Source: Lachnospiraceae bacterium UBA1683
GTDB taxonomy: Bacteria; Bacillota; Clostridia; Lachnospirales; Lachnospiraceae
DNA: 46,603 nucleotides
Assembly: GCA_002320245.1 (NCBI GenBank)
Contig: DCKD01000056.1
Location: 1-46,603 of the forward strand
Reading direction: 5' to 3'
The notes under the pieces were generated by a model. That model ran no database searches, was not told the DNA's origin, and saw only the letters and a program-made list of their open reading frames with translations. Made by a program: the position numbers and the translations under genes. Within the stretch, counting starts at the first letter, position 1. Every line of letters begins with the position of its first letter. This document shows, piece by piece, positions 1 to 7,603 of the stretch.

Positions 1-83
1 GTCATGTCCCATATATGTTTCATTTATGGTGGTGCCAAGTATACGAGGCAAGAAAGTTTTATAGGTAAACGCCTGATTTCCGA

Positions 84-506
84 TTATTTTTGCAAAACTT
101 TTACCACTGTTCCCACCAGGAAGATTGCCAGTGCTATCATCCCGGCAATTTCCAGTGTTTGTGCCAGATAGTAACCGCATTTGCTCTGTTCTCCTGCCAT
201 CATATAATATACAATCCGGTACATTCCTGCCCCCGGCACGGTTGGCAGAATTCCCGGAATCAGGAATATCGTCACAGGTGCCCGGAAGAGCCGGGCAAAT
301 ACCTGTGACAGAACGGTAATCGCAAGCGCCGAAAAGAAAGAGGCAATCACAACTCCTGTGCCTGCCTCAACGCAGAATACATAAACACCGCCGCCGACAG
401 CGCCGATGGTTCCGGCAAGCGGAAGATACCGTTTGGGACATTCCATAATAACCGCAAAGCAGGCAATCGCCACGAAACATCCTACAATTCCGCCAACTAA
501 ATTCAT
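84..506 (-). CDS. ThrE-type threonine/serine exporter, small subunit (DUF3815/ThrE_2)
   Basis: A 140-residue integral membrane protein with about five hydrophobic segments and the motif PGILPTVPGAGMYR near residue 83, typical of the short half of split ThrE exporters. It would act in the cytoplasmic membrane with the upstream 257-residue half to export small amino acids or peptides. It starts with ATG at 506 after GGGAGG and overlaps the upstream gene by 4 nt (ATGA), so translation of the two is coupled. In other bacteria the two halves are fused in one chain. The family is clear; the substrate is not. Confidence 0.87.
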   Translation of the reverse strand: MNLVGGIVGCFVAIACFAVIMECPKRYLPLAGTIGAVGGGVYVFCVEAGTGVVIASFFSALAITVLSQVFARLFRAPVTIFLIPGILPTVPGAGMYRIVYYMMAGEQSKCGYYLAQTLEIAGMIALAIFLVGTVVKVLQK

Positions 507-1276
507 ACCAGACCACCTCCCGGTTTAAATATGCCTGTCGCCGCCATTGCCACGGCGACTCCTAATGCCACCGCTGCCGCCGTCAGAAACGCCTCAAGGA
601 TTCTTGCGCCTCCCGACAGGTAATCCCCCTGTAGTGTATCACGGATTGCATTAGTAATCGCAACACCGGGAACAAGCGGCATAATGCTGCTGATAATAAC
701 AGTGTCCATATTCATCTGCGGAAGATGCCATTTCAAAAAAATTGCCGTTAATGCAATTCCCATCGAGGAAATCACATCCTGAATAAATCCATGAATCCGA
801 ATCTTTTTCCCGATTGTTATAATAAGTGCCAATACTGCTCCAACAATGGCAGCCCCGGCAATCTCCAGCACTCCTCCGTTAAAGAGCGGCGCAAATCCGG
901 CGCAGAGACAAATGGTCGCCAGATTATATACCATCTTCCGGTACTGCTTTCCCTTTATCTGCCTCAGACAACTGTATGCCTCTTCAAGCGTCATCTCACC
1001 TGCGCAGAACTTTCTTGAAATTGCATTGACCGATGCAATCCGGTTCAGGTTTGTCCCACGGGACTCGACGCGCCGGATTACCGTAATTGCCTCGATATCC
1101 GGATTATCCAGCGTAGCAAAAATTCCGGTAGTCAGCACAAACGTTTCCACCGTCTCCGCATGAGCTGTCCTCAGAATATGATTGATGGTATCCTCCACCC
1201 GATATGTCTCCGCACCGCTGCGCAGCATAATCTCACCGGCAAGAATCGCCGTATTCATCAATAATTTATAATCCAT
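503..1276 (-). CDS. ThrE-type threonine/serine exporter, large subunit (DUF1212)
   Basis: A 257-residue protein whose soluble N-terminal ~110 residues carry the DUF1212 signatures GEIMLRSGAETYRVEDT and ESRGTNLNRI, followed by about five membrane helices. It pairs with the 140-residue half encoded just downstream with a 4-nt overlap. It begins 17 nt after the stop of the symporter gene, so the three minus-strand genes probably form one transcript. Its ribosome site (AGGGTTTAGG) is weak, which fits read-through translation. Function as amino-acid exporter follows from the family; substrate is inferred. Confidence 0.87.
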   Translation of the reverse strand: MDYKLLMNTAILAGEIMLRSGAETYRVEDTINHILRTAHAETVETFVLTTGIFATLDNPDIEAITVIRRVESRGTNLNRIASVNAISRKFCAGEMTLEEAYSCLRQIKGKQYRKMVYNLATICLCAGFAPLFNGGVLEIAGAAIVGAVLALIITIGKKIRIHGFIQDVISSMGIALTAIFLKWHLPQMNMDTVIISSIMPLVPGVAITNAIRDTLQGDYLSGGARILEAFLTAAAVALGVAVAMAATGIFKPGGGLV

Positions 1277-1293
1277 TGTACCTAAACCCTGCT

Positions 1294-2772
1294 TTAAAAA
1301 CTTTCACTCTCCGGTTCCTTATCTACAGCGACCGCACAGTAAATCACCCATGCAAGGAAAACCAGTGCAAATGCCATCCATCCGATAAATGCTGGAGTTC
1401 CCATACTTTTAAACTTATCGTAATACCCTTTCAGATATATAACAATAATAATTGCCGGAATCCCATATGCGACATAAGCACGCAGTGTCTTCGGGAAACG
1501 GATACCGGCTCCGGTATTTGCCTCTTTGAGAAATGCATCCCATCCCCATCCGTTCTTTCTCGTGCAAAACAATACATAACCGAGACTTCCAAGCGGGAGC
1601 AGATTATTGGACACAATAAAATCTTCTAAATCCATAATCGTGCTTCCCTCGCCAAGTAACTGCACGCCGGACCACACATTAAACCCAAGCACACAAGGGA
1701 TACTGAGTACAATGACAAGCACCGCGCAGACAAGCACGCTCTTCTTCCGCCTCCACCCAAGCAACTCCATATTAAATACAATCAGATTCTCAAATACCGC
1801 AATAACTGTGGTAAATGCCGCAAATGTCAGGAATAAGAAAAACAGGAAACTCCAGATTCTCCCTCCGCTCATTCTGGCAAATATATTAGGCAATGTAATA
1901 AAAATCAGGCTTGGACCGGCATCCGGCTCGATTCCATAGGCAAAACATGCCGGAATAATGATAAATCCTGCCGTCAGCGCAACAAACGTATCCAGCACTG
2001 TAATGTTCACTGCCTCGCCGGTCAGACTTCTGGACCGATCCAGATAACTTCCGAAAACCAACATCGCCCCGATACCGATTGACAGTGTAAAAAACGCCTG
2101 GCTCAGCGCCGCAAAAATGACATTTCCGATGCCGCTTTCCGCCATCTTCTGAAAATTCGGGACAAGGTAAAACTGGACGCCCTCTCCGGCGCCCTTCATC
2201 GTCACGGAGTGTACCGCCAATACGACCATAATCAGAATCAAAGCCGCCATCATCACTTTTGTGGCACGCTCAATTCCGTTATTCAGTCCAAACAGACATA
2301 CCAGAAATCCCAATATGCAAATCAAAATCGTCCAGAACAACATATTTGGTGCATTGGTCAGCATATCGGAAAATGCAGCGGTAATCTTTTCAGAAGATGC
2401 ACCCACAAAATCACCGCGGATTCCTTTTACACAGTAGTACAGCATCCAGCCGCCGACCGTCGTATAGAACATCATCAGCATATAGCAGCCGATAATCCCA
2501 ATATAACGCAGCGAATGCCACTTTCCGTTTTTCGGCTCCAGCTCATTAAAACAATGTGCCACACTCTTACGGCTTCCTCTTCCCACGGCGAACTCGCAGA
2601 CCAGAACCGGAATTCCCAAACTCAATAAAAATAACAAGTAAATTAAAATAAATGCGGCTCCCCCATAAGCGCCACAGATGTACGGAAATTTCCATACATT
2701 TCCGATTCCGATTGCACATCCGGCAGACACCAGAATGAATCCGAGCCGGGAACCAAATGACTCTCTCTTCAT
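1294..2772 (-). CDS. Neurotransmitter:sodium symporter (NSS/SNF) family transporter
   Basis: A 492-residue, roughly 12-helix carrier of the LeuT/NSS fold. The hallmark helix-1 sequence GCAIGIGNVWKFPYICG, which holds the unwound sodium- and substrate-binding segment, starts near residue 19. It should import an amino acid or amine with Na+. The start at 2772 (MKRESFGSRLG) is preferred over an upstream ATG at 2868 because TAAGGAGGAAGG sits just ahead of it and family members begin this way. It is first of an apparent three-gene unit with the ThrE pair, so an importer and an exporter of amino acids share a transcript. Substrate unknown. Confidence 0.9.
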   Translation of the reverse strand: MKRESFGSRLGFILVSAGCAIGIGNVWKFPYICGAYGGAAFILIYLLFLLSLGIPVLVCEFAVGRGSRKSVAHCFNELEPKNGKWHSLRYIGIIGCYMLMMFYTTVGGWMLYYCVKGIRGDFVGASSEKITAAFSDMLTNAPNMLFWTILICILGFLVCLFGLNNGIERATKVMMAALILIMVVLAVHSVTMKGAGEGVQFYLVPNFQKMAESGIGNVIFAALSQAFFTLSIGIGAMLVFGSYLDRSRSLTGEAVNITVLDTFVALTAGFIIIPACFAYGIEPDAGPSLIFITLPNIFARMSGGRIWSFLFFLFLTFAAFTTVIAVFENLIVFNMELLGWRRKKSVLVCAVLVIVLSIPCVLGFNVWSGVQLLGEGSTIMDLEDFIVSNNLLPLGSLGYVLFCTRKNGWGWDAFLKEANTGAGIRFPKTLRAYVAYGIPAIIIVIYLKGYYDKFKSMGTPAFIGWMAFALVFLAWVIYCAVAVDKEPESESF

Positions 2773-2925
2773 AACCTTCCTCCTTATACGGCAGTTTTTT
2801 CTTATCAGCCGCACTGCCGTTACGGCCGTCATACCAATTGGGAACAAAACTCCCATCAGCAAAAACAAATATATGCTTTTTGATTATACCATGTCCGCTC
2901 GCAGACCGCCCCCTGGGGGATGCGC

Positions 2926-2956
2926 GGCAGCTTTCTGCGGTTCCGCAGAAGCTGCC
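2926..2956 (-). other. Strong hairpin in the leader of the NSS transporter
   Basis: Arms GGCAGCTTTCTGCGG (2926-2940) and CCGCAGAAGCTGCC (2943-2956) pair over 14 bp with one bulged base. A second short GC stem (CCCCC/GGGGG, 2910-2918) follows in the transcript. There is no U-run after it, so it is not a simple terminator. Confidence 0.6.
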
Positions 2957-2983
2957 TGATACACAGGTATAATAACTGACGTC

Positions 2984-3013
2984 ATTATACCATAAGTTTT
3001 CACAAACATTCAA
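2984..3013 (-). promoter_or_regulatory. Sigma-A-type promoter of the NSS-ThrE unit
   Basis: On the minus strand TTGAAT (3013-3008), an 18-bp spacer and a perfect TATAAT (2989-2984). The -10 lies within a palindromic stretch (GGTATAAT..ATTATACC, 2968-2991). Transcription would start near 2977, leaving a ~205-nt leader. A second TATAAT at 2888-2883 has no good -35. Confidence 0.6.
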
Positions 3014-3126
3014 CCAACAAAAGGAGCTAATATCCCTCATTAAACTTGTACATATTTTACAATTTTCATGTATTAGAATGCCTTAATACTTTTAAAAAGT
3101 CACAAAAAAAGAGCAGGGTATATATT

Positions 3127-3159
3127 TGATGCCCCGTTACTTGCAGCGGGGCTTTGACT
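3127..3159. repeat. Dispersed hairpin repeat, copy 1 (end of the GNAT gene)
   Basis: Stem GCCCCG/CGGGGC (3131-3136 with 3147-3152) inside a 33-bp sequence of which a near-identical inverted copy lies at 3814-3847 and a partial copy near 6328-6352. It begins at the stop codon of the acetyltransferase and may also act as its 3' end hairpin. Confidence 0.65.
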
Positions 3160-3733
3160 AAATGGCATTGGCATAAGTCTCCCCTAACACGCTCATATCT
3201 CCTGCGCACAGTCTGCGCATTTTCCCGCCGCACTGCTGCCATTCCTCTTCGGTCAGTTTTCGCGGGTACGAAATCGGATACATCTGAATCACATCTCCGG
3301 TTTGAAAATCCGGCATCGTATATGGGAACTCATTCACGTTCACACCCAGCCGCTCATACGCGCGCAGCCGCCGTGCCGCCATCTCCGTTTCCGGCAGCTC
3401 CACTTCCCCGATTGTGACAATCCCCTTCTCCCAGTACCAGTCCATCACCTGCTTGAAAAGCGGCGTTCCGATTTTCCGGTTCCGGTATTCTTTTGCGACC
3501 GCCAGATACGGTACATATGCATACTGCTCAAAAGGAATCGCAATCAATGCCGCAATTGGCTTCACTTCTCCATTCCCGGATACCGTCATGCCAAAAATCT
3601 CCGTCCGTCCATCTTCCGCCATCGCCTGAAAATTATCCCATGGCTGTAATTCGGAAGGCGGAAATGCCTCCTGATATAATACATAAATATCCTTTACCGC
3701 TACTTTTCCTTTTAATTTCTCAATGTCTTCCAT
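3158..3733 (-). CDS. GNAT-family N-acetyltransferase
   Basis: A 191-residue protein with the GNAT fold. The acetyl-CoA-binding region is visible as YLAVAKEYRNRKIGTPLFKQ (near residues 75-94), a version of the RxxGxG/A motif, and a strand-rich C-terminus follows. It would transfer an acetyl group to an unknown amine. Its start has only a weak ribosome site (GGATGAAACAGT), and its first codons overlap the end of a broken upstream gene fragment, so it was probably once translated by coupling. It is flanked by inverted copies of a hairpin repeat. It looks intact, but its upstream partner is not. Confidence 0.8.
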   Translation of the reverse strand: MEDIEKLKGKVAVKDIYVLYQEAFPPSELQPWDNFQAMAEDGRTEIFGMTVSGNGEVKPIAALIAIPFEQYAYVPYLAVAKEYRNRKIGTPLFKQVMDWYWEKGIVTIGEVELPETEMAARRLRAYERLGVNVNEFPYTMPDFQTGDVIQMYPISYPRKLTEEEWQQCGGKMRRLCAGDMSVLGETYANAI

Positions 3734-3822
3734 ACTGTTTCATCCAGATACTCACTCACATACCCGTTCCAGCGTTGTGCTTCCTGATATCCGGACTCCT
3801 CCTTCCTTCCAAAGTCAAAGCC
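3712..3822 (-). pseudogene. C-terminal remnant of an unrecognised gene
   Basis: A 36-codon open stretch ending in TAA at 3712 reads GFDFGRKEESGYQEAQRW and then YVSEYLDETVWKTLRN. It looks like the tail of a real protein, overlaps the acetyltransferase start by 22 nt, and has no start of its own because it begins inside a hairpin repeat. I do not recognise the family. Confidence 0.35.
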
Positions 3823-3847
3823 CCCACTGCAAGCAACGAGGCATCAA
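3814..3847. repeat. Dispersed hairpin repeat, copy 2 (inverted relative to copy 1)
   Basis: The reverse complement matches copy 1 (3127-3159) at nearly every position, including TTGATGCC and the GCTTTGAC end. The two copies bracket the acetyltransferase and the gene remnant in inverted orientation. Confidence 0.65.
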
Positions 3848-3894
3848 GCTTAACTTTTCTTTTCTATTTCTCCTCTTGTATTTCCGCATTTTCC

Positions 3895-4678
3895 TCAAGC
3901 ACGGAAAATATTCTTCTGAGCAGTATACAGTTCAGCCATGCGCCCGACTCCCGATATCCACAAATCCAGTGCCAGAATAAATCCAATCCCCAGAATAATC
4001 AGCCAAATCACCGTATTTCCTGCATCCATCACCGCTTTCATCAGTCTCTGCTGCCCTTCAGGAAGCTGAAGGGCCTTCTTATCTCCGGAAGCATATGCAT
4101 TTCCCGTATCGCCTTCTTCTCCTTCAGCGACTCATCCAGTCCGAGACAGTGCCTCCGGTCCGGAATGCACTGCAAAATGTTTCGCACACGCTGCGATTTT
4201 TAAATATTCCCCATCTCCCTGCATCCCTTTAATCTCCGACACTGCAAGCCTCGAAGTCAGCACTGGGTTCTCCCCCAGTGTTTCATGTCCGCGTCCCCAG
4301 CGCGGGTCACGGAAAATATTTACGTTTGGCGACCAGAAAGTCAGCCCTTTGTAAATATCCCTGTCTCTGTGGCGCACCGATGCATTGTATTTTGCACGGG
4401 CTTCATCTGCAACAGTCTCCCCGACTTCAAACATCAGGTCCTCGTTCCACGCCGCCGCCAGTGCAATTGCCTGTGAAAACACCGCTGCAGTCCCTGCCCT
4501 CGCAACACCATGAAGGCTTTCATTCCACCAATTATACGCCGCAATCCCCAAACGGTCAATCCCCGGAGCATCAAATTTAAGCTGCCCTGCTATCTCATCT
4601 ACTATCATCTGGTCAACAAGCATTTCTGCCTGTTGTCTTGCCTTTGCTCTATCTCTTATACGAACCCTCCTTCGCCAT
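3895..4678 (-). pseudogene. Glycoside hydrolase family 3 (beta-glucosidase/xylosidase type), decayed
   Basis: The N-terminal part is clearly GH3: GIAAYNWWNESLHGVARAG, WSPNVNIFRDPRWGRG and CAKHFAVHSGPE, i.e. the substrate-binding KH and R residues. It begins at an ATG (4678) after GGAGGGAATT-like sequence; a frameshift follows within ten codons (MAKEGSYKR then RDRAKARQQ), and the frame is lost again right after HSGPE. About 350 codons, including the nucleophile SDW region, are missing. A short C-terminal relic (LPEGQQRLMKAVMDAGNTV, 4084-3900) then follows, itself ending early. Intact relatives are around 700 residues. It cannot be functional. Confidence 0.85.
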
Positions 4679-4775
4679 ACCCGGTTAGGAATTCCCTCCG
4701 GTCCGGCTTGTTTTTAACTTGTAATCGCTGAACCGGAAAATAATCGTTCATAAAATATGCCGGAAAAAGAAAAAC

Positions 4776-4805
4776 ACCCCAAACATTCTTTCGAATGTTT
4801 GAGGT
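4776..4805 (-). terminator. Intrinsic terminator of the tRNA-Glu/tRNA-Cys unit
   Basis: Minus-strand stem of 13 bp (ACCTCAAACATTC with GAATGTTTGGGGT, one G-U pair) closed by a GAAA tetraloop and followed by GTTTTTCTTTTT. It lies 11 bp after the end of tRNA-Cys. Confidence 0.9.
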
Positions 4806-4816
4806 ATTCTGCCCAG

Positions 4817-4888
4817 AGGCGCAGACCGGATTTGAACCGGTGAATCAGGGTGTTGCAGACCCACGCCTTACCACTTGGCTACTGCGCC
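4817..4888 (-). tRNA. tRNA-Cys (anticodon GCA)
   Basis: A 72-nt cloverleaf with acceptor stem GGCGCAG/CTGCGCC and discriminator T. The anticodon arm GGTCTGCAACACC places GCA in the loop, and the T-arm is CCGGTTCAAATCCGG. CCA is not encoded. It is second in a two-tRNA transcript. Confidence 0.95.
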
Positions 4889-4891
4889 ATA

Positions 4892-4963
4892 TGACTCCGA
4901 CGGGAATCGAACCCGTGTTACCGCCGTGAAAGGGCGATGTCTTAACCGCTTGACCACGGAGCC
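4892..4963 (-). tRNA. tRNA-Glu (anticodon TTC)
   Basis: A 72-nt cloverleaf with acceptor stem GGCTCCG/CGGAGTC (one G-U pair), discriminator A, anticodon TTC within CGCCCTTTCACGGCG, and T-arm ACGGGTTCGATTCCCGT. It is separated from tRNA-Cys by 3 nt. Confidence 0.95.
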
Positions 4964-4964
4964 A

Positions 4965-5234
4965 TTATATTTTCCGACCACCACTTTCGCAGTGACCGTT
5001 TTTTATAATACCATACGGACTCTTATTTTGCAAGCTTTTTTTTATTTTTCTTTTGCCTTTTTCTTTTGCCTTTTCTTTTGCCTCCTCCATGCCATGGACA
5101 ATTTCGGTGTATCCATGCTGTGCGCCACAGCCCATTACCTGTGATACAGTCATTCCATTTACTTCAATACCCTGAAGTGCCTGCTTGACATCTTCAAACT
5201 TTTCCTCTCTTACAATTGCATCTATGTAAAATGT
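4965..5234 (-). pseudogene. P-II nitrogen regulatory protein (GlnB/GlnK type), decayed
   Basis: The upstream half reads as the P-II N-terminus: IDAIVREEKFEDVKQAL, then VNGMTVSQVMGCGAQHGYTE, which covers the first beta-alpha-beta unit. There is no start codon in frame, and after residue ~50 the T-loop and everything beyond are replaced by a lysine/glutamate run (EEAKEKAKEKGKRKIKK) that continues into the tRNA promoter. The T-loop tyrosine region and the BC-loop are absent, so it cannot be a working sensor of 2-oxoglutarate and ATP. The lysine run comes from a triplicated 10-11-bp DNA repeat. Confidence 0.75.
5005..5033 (-). promoter_or_regulatory. Promoter of the tRNA-Glu/tRNA-Cys unit
   Basis: Minus strand TTGCAA (5033-5028), a 17-bp spacer, TATTAT (5010-5005), about 40 bp ahead of tRNA-Glu. 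It overlaps the reading frame of the broken P-II gene. Confidence 0.6.
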
Positions 5235-5346
5235 AGCTGATATTTACCGTTATTGACATCCCATTATTACAATATTTCTGTATTTTTGCCGGATGCATAT
5301 TCCGAAATCGGCAAAATCTTGCTATAATACGGATGAGGTGATTATT

Positions 5347-6193
5347 TTGTTTCAAAAAAATGCAAAAAATTTCGGAATTACATTACTTTGTCTTGGAGTG
5401 TCCACTTTACTGGCATATATGTTTTTCCATTTCGGACATAAAAATTCTGCGAATATTGCCCTGATTTACATCCTCGCACTTATTGTCATCGCGCTGAACA
5501 CAACCGGGTACTTGTATGGGATTGCTGCATCTGTCTTTTGTGTGGCATGTGTCAATACGATTTTTACATATCCATATTTTAAAATGGATTTCACTCTGGA
5601 CGGATATCCGGTAACGTTTCTCGGTATGCTCGCTATCAGTATCGTGACAAGTACCGTGACTACCCGCATGAAACAGCAGAAGGCAGCACTGGACGAACGG
5701 GAGCACAAGCTTGCCGAGGCGGACAAAGAACGGATTCGTGCCAATCTCCTGCGGGCAGTATCACATGATTTGCGCACGCCGCTTACGAGTATTATCGGTT
5801 CTTCCGCTTCTTATCTTTCTATGCGTCTTTGCTATTTACCAGCCATCTGTTTTTTACCAGAAACTAACCGAAGAAGAACGGCTGGAACTGGTATCGAATA
5901 TCAACGAAGATTCCCACTGGCTTTTGAATATGGTGGAAAATCTGCTGACTGTCACCCGGATTCAGAATGATGCCGGAACAGTCCACAAATCCCCGGAAGT
6001 AGTCGAAGAAGTCGTCGGCGAGGCAATTGCCAGGGTCCGGAAACGTTTCCCTGGACTGACGCTCCACGTGAATATGCCAAATGAATTCCTTATGATTCCG
6101 ATGGACGCAACGCTGATTGAACAGGTTCTGATTAATCTGATGGAGAATGCATATATCCACTCCCACAGCAATCAATCCATCGACATGATGTAA
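5347..6193 (+). pseudogene. KdpD-like histidine kinase, N-terminal part, frameshifted and truncated
   Basis: Translation would begin at TTG 5347 after GAGGTG; TATAAT at 5323-5328 shows that the start is not upstream. A DUF4118-type four-helix membrane domain is followed by a HisKA segment with the phosphorylation motif AVSHDLRTPLTSI. After SSASYLS the frame is lost and resumes in another one as YQKLTEEERLELVSNINED, continuing to the N-box NLMENAYIHSH, where the gene ends in unrelated sequence. The missing G-boxes occur on the opposite strand at 6402-6599. KdpD-type kinases of this short class sense potassium or turgor; this one is dead. Confidence 0.8.
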
Positions 6194-6214
6194 ATTTATG
6201 TATCATGGTATCTC

Positions 6215-6355
6215 ATCTCCAATTATTCCCGCGGGCAGCGAGCCAAGTAGCCATGCTTGCATGGAAATTTTGCGACTGCCGCGAAGGTCAGATAGCCGCA
6301 CGTTGGGGGATGTCAAATTTGTTACACCGTTGCTTGCAGCGGGGATGACTTTTCA
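6215..6355 (+). repeat. Structured repeat element inserted in the broken kinase region
   Basis: Contains 24 bp (6223-6246, TTATTCCCGCGG then GCAGCGAGCCAA) that recur exactly, inverted, at 14492-14515 inside the V-ATPase operon. It also contains a palindrome CCATGCTTGCATGG (6251-6264) and a partial copy of the 3127-3159 hairpin repeat (CCGTTGCTTGCAGCGGGG, 6328-6345). It looks like a composite of dispersed intergenic repeats. Confidence 0.5.
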
Positions 6356-6401
6356 CCGAAACGGCGGGATGTTTTGCGTGTTTCATTTTGGAACGGCAGA
6401 T

Positions 6402-6599
6402 TCATACCGTTTCGGGTTCCTTTTTCGGAAGGGAAAATGTAAATTCTGCACCGTCTGCGTGATTCAGTGCCTGAATTGTGCCGCTGTGTGCGGTAATGAT
6501 TGTCTTACAGATAGACAGACCGATTCCGATGCCGCGGTGGCTGTCGGCGGTGTTTCCGTTATATTTTCCGTCAGAGAAAAGGAAGTCTTTTGGTTGGTT
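6402..6599 (-). pseudogene. KdpD-like histidine kinase, C-terminal ATP-binding fragment (inverted)
   Basis: Minus-strand reading gives FSDGKYNGNTADSHRGIGIG, then LSICKTIITAHSGTIQA and a stop at 6402. These are the F- and G2-boxes and C-terminus of a KdpD-class kinase and supply what the plus-strand fragment ending at 6193 lacks. There is no start and no HisKA domain. It faces the opposite direction from the N-terminal fragment, so a rearrangement split the gene, or two related kinase genes decayed here. Confidence 0.8.
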
Positions 6600-6653
6600 C
6601 TTAGCACAATTTTAACGGTATGTGTTTGGATATCGGTTTTCTTAAAAGATTAT

Positions 6654-6770
6654 TCAGCATTCATCTTCTTTCATGCGGTACCAGATGCCTACCTCTGTAA
6701 AAATATATTGAGGCTGAGCCGGGTCGTGTTCCAGTTTGCGGCGGATATTTGCCAAACCTTTTTTATAAAA
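6654..6770 (-). pseudogene. KdpE-like response regulator, C-terminal winged-helix fragment
   Basis: About 38 codons read GLANIRRKLEHDPAQPQYIF and TEVGIWYRM, the end of an OmpR/KdpE winged helix (the usual ending is GVGYRM). The receiver domain and recognition helix are gone. It lies upstream of the inverted kinase fragment on the same strand and was probably its partner. Confidence 0.75.
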
Positions 6771-6855
6771 TAAAACACGTTCAGATGATGATACTTCAAC
6801 AGATTTATCTTCTGGAACTTTGACATAGTCTTATAAGTTATAAGGAGTGGAGAAA

Positions 6856-7002
6856 ATGGGAAACATTGGATTAATTTTACTTATGATTATTGGAGGTGCA
6901 GTCGGTCTTCTCTCTACGCTTTACCTCACAATAAGTTTTCCGGCCGTAATTATATGGAAGATATACAGAAAAGTCCGGTACGGCTATAAATTAACAGATT
7001 AG
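6856..7002 (+). CDS. Small membrane protein, 48 residues
   Basis: ATG at 6856 follows TAAGGAGTGG at good spacing. The product has a hydrophobic helix (IGLILLMIIGGAVGLLSTLY, residues 4-23), a second short hydrophobic stretch (SFPAVIIWKIY) and a basic, aromatic end (RKVRYGYKLTD). I do not recognise a family. It has its own ribosome site and a strong terminator downstream (7057-7108), and is intact among broken genes. Low complexity or random origin is unlikely given the ordered hydrophobic-then-basic layout. Confidence 0.55.
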   Translation: MGNIGLILLMIIGGAVGLLSTLYLTISFPAVIIWKIYRKVRYGYKLTD

Positions 7003-7056
7003 TTTTTATTATTGGATAGTCACAACCTCTTAATGACTCAAAGCGGTAAAAAGACA

Positions 7057-7108
7057 GAATTGGGGACGTAGTAAAGTGCAACTTTACTACGTCCCCAATT
7101 CCGTTTTT
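7057..7108. terminator. Perfect 21-bp palindromic hairpin, bidirectional terminator
   Basis: Arms at 7057-7077 and 7081-7101 are exact inverted copies separated by GCA. On the plus strand the stem is followed by CGTTTTTTT, on the minus strand by TGTCTTTTT. It lies between the small plus-strand gene and the 3' end of the minus-strand dehydratase relic. Confidence 0.85.
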
Positions 7109-7117
7109 TTACTGTTT

Positions 7118-7512
7118 TTATTCCATATATCCGCCCTTCATCAGGGAGACTGCCTTATCTGCAAACTGTTTCAAAACGCCCTTTGTATAGCGGTTTTCTT
7201 TTGGTTTCCATGCGGCTTTTCTCTCTGCAAGAATCTGTGCCACCACTCCTTCGCTCCTGCGCTCGCCGTTGACACCGACAATTCGCAAGATACGGTCCGG
7301 GATACTGACTTGTATCAAATCATTTTCTTCTACCAGTGCAATCGGTCCGCCTTCGGCAGCCCGCCGGTTACTACAATAGACGGAATGTTGATTCTTCCTA
7401 CTGTCAGATGCACCGGCATTCCTTTGTCGCAGCTTGCAATAAATACGCCTGCGTCAAATGGACAATCGCCGCGCACGATTCCGTGAAAGCACAGGATGCA
7501 ATGTATTTGCAT
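7118..7512 (-). pseudogene. IlvD/Edd-family dehydratase, internally deleted
   Basis: The upstream piece reads DAGVFIASCDKGMPVHLTV and RINIPSIVVTGG, containing the iron-sulfur cysteine of the CDKGMP motif near the family's N-terminus. The frame then jumps, at about 7340-7350, directly to the C-terminal signature EGGPIALVEENDLIQVSIPD and the tail KGVLKQFADKAVS before the stop at 7118. Family members are 550-650 residues; about 350 central codons are gone. Whether it dehydrated a branched-chain precursor or a sugar acid cannot be told. Confidence 0.8.
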
Positions 7513-7603
7513 CTTGTATCAACCCCTCGTTTTCTCAGCCATGCTATCCGGTCTTTCCACGCCGCAAGCACGGGACTGCTTACAAATCTAAATTCACTAA
7601 TAT

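Noticed and set aside
3493..4203. 236-codon plus-strand frame across the acetyltransferase and GH3 relic
   Set aside because: It runs opposite to recognisable GNAT and GH3 sequence and is Ser/Pro-rich shadow coding.
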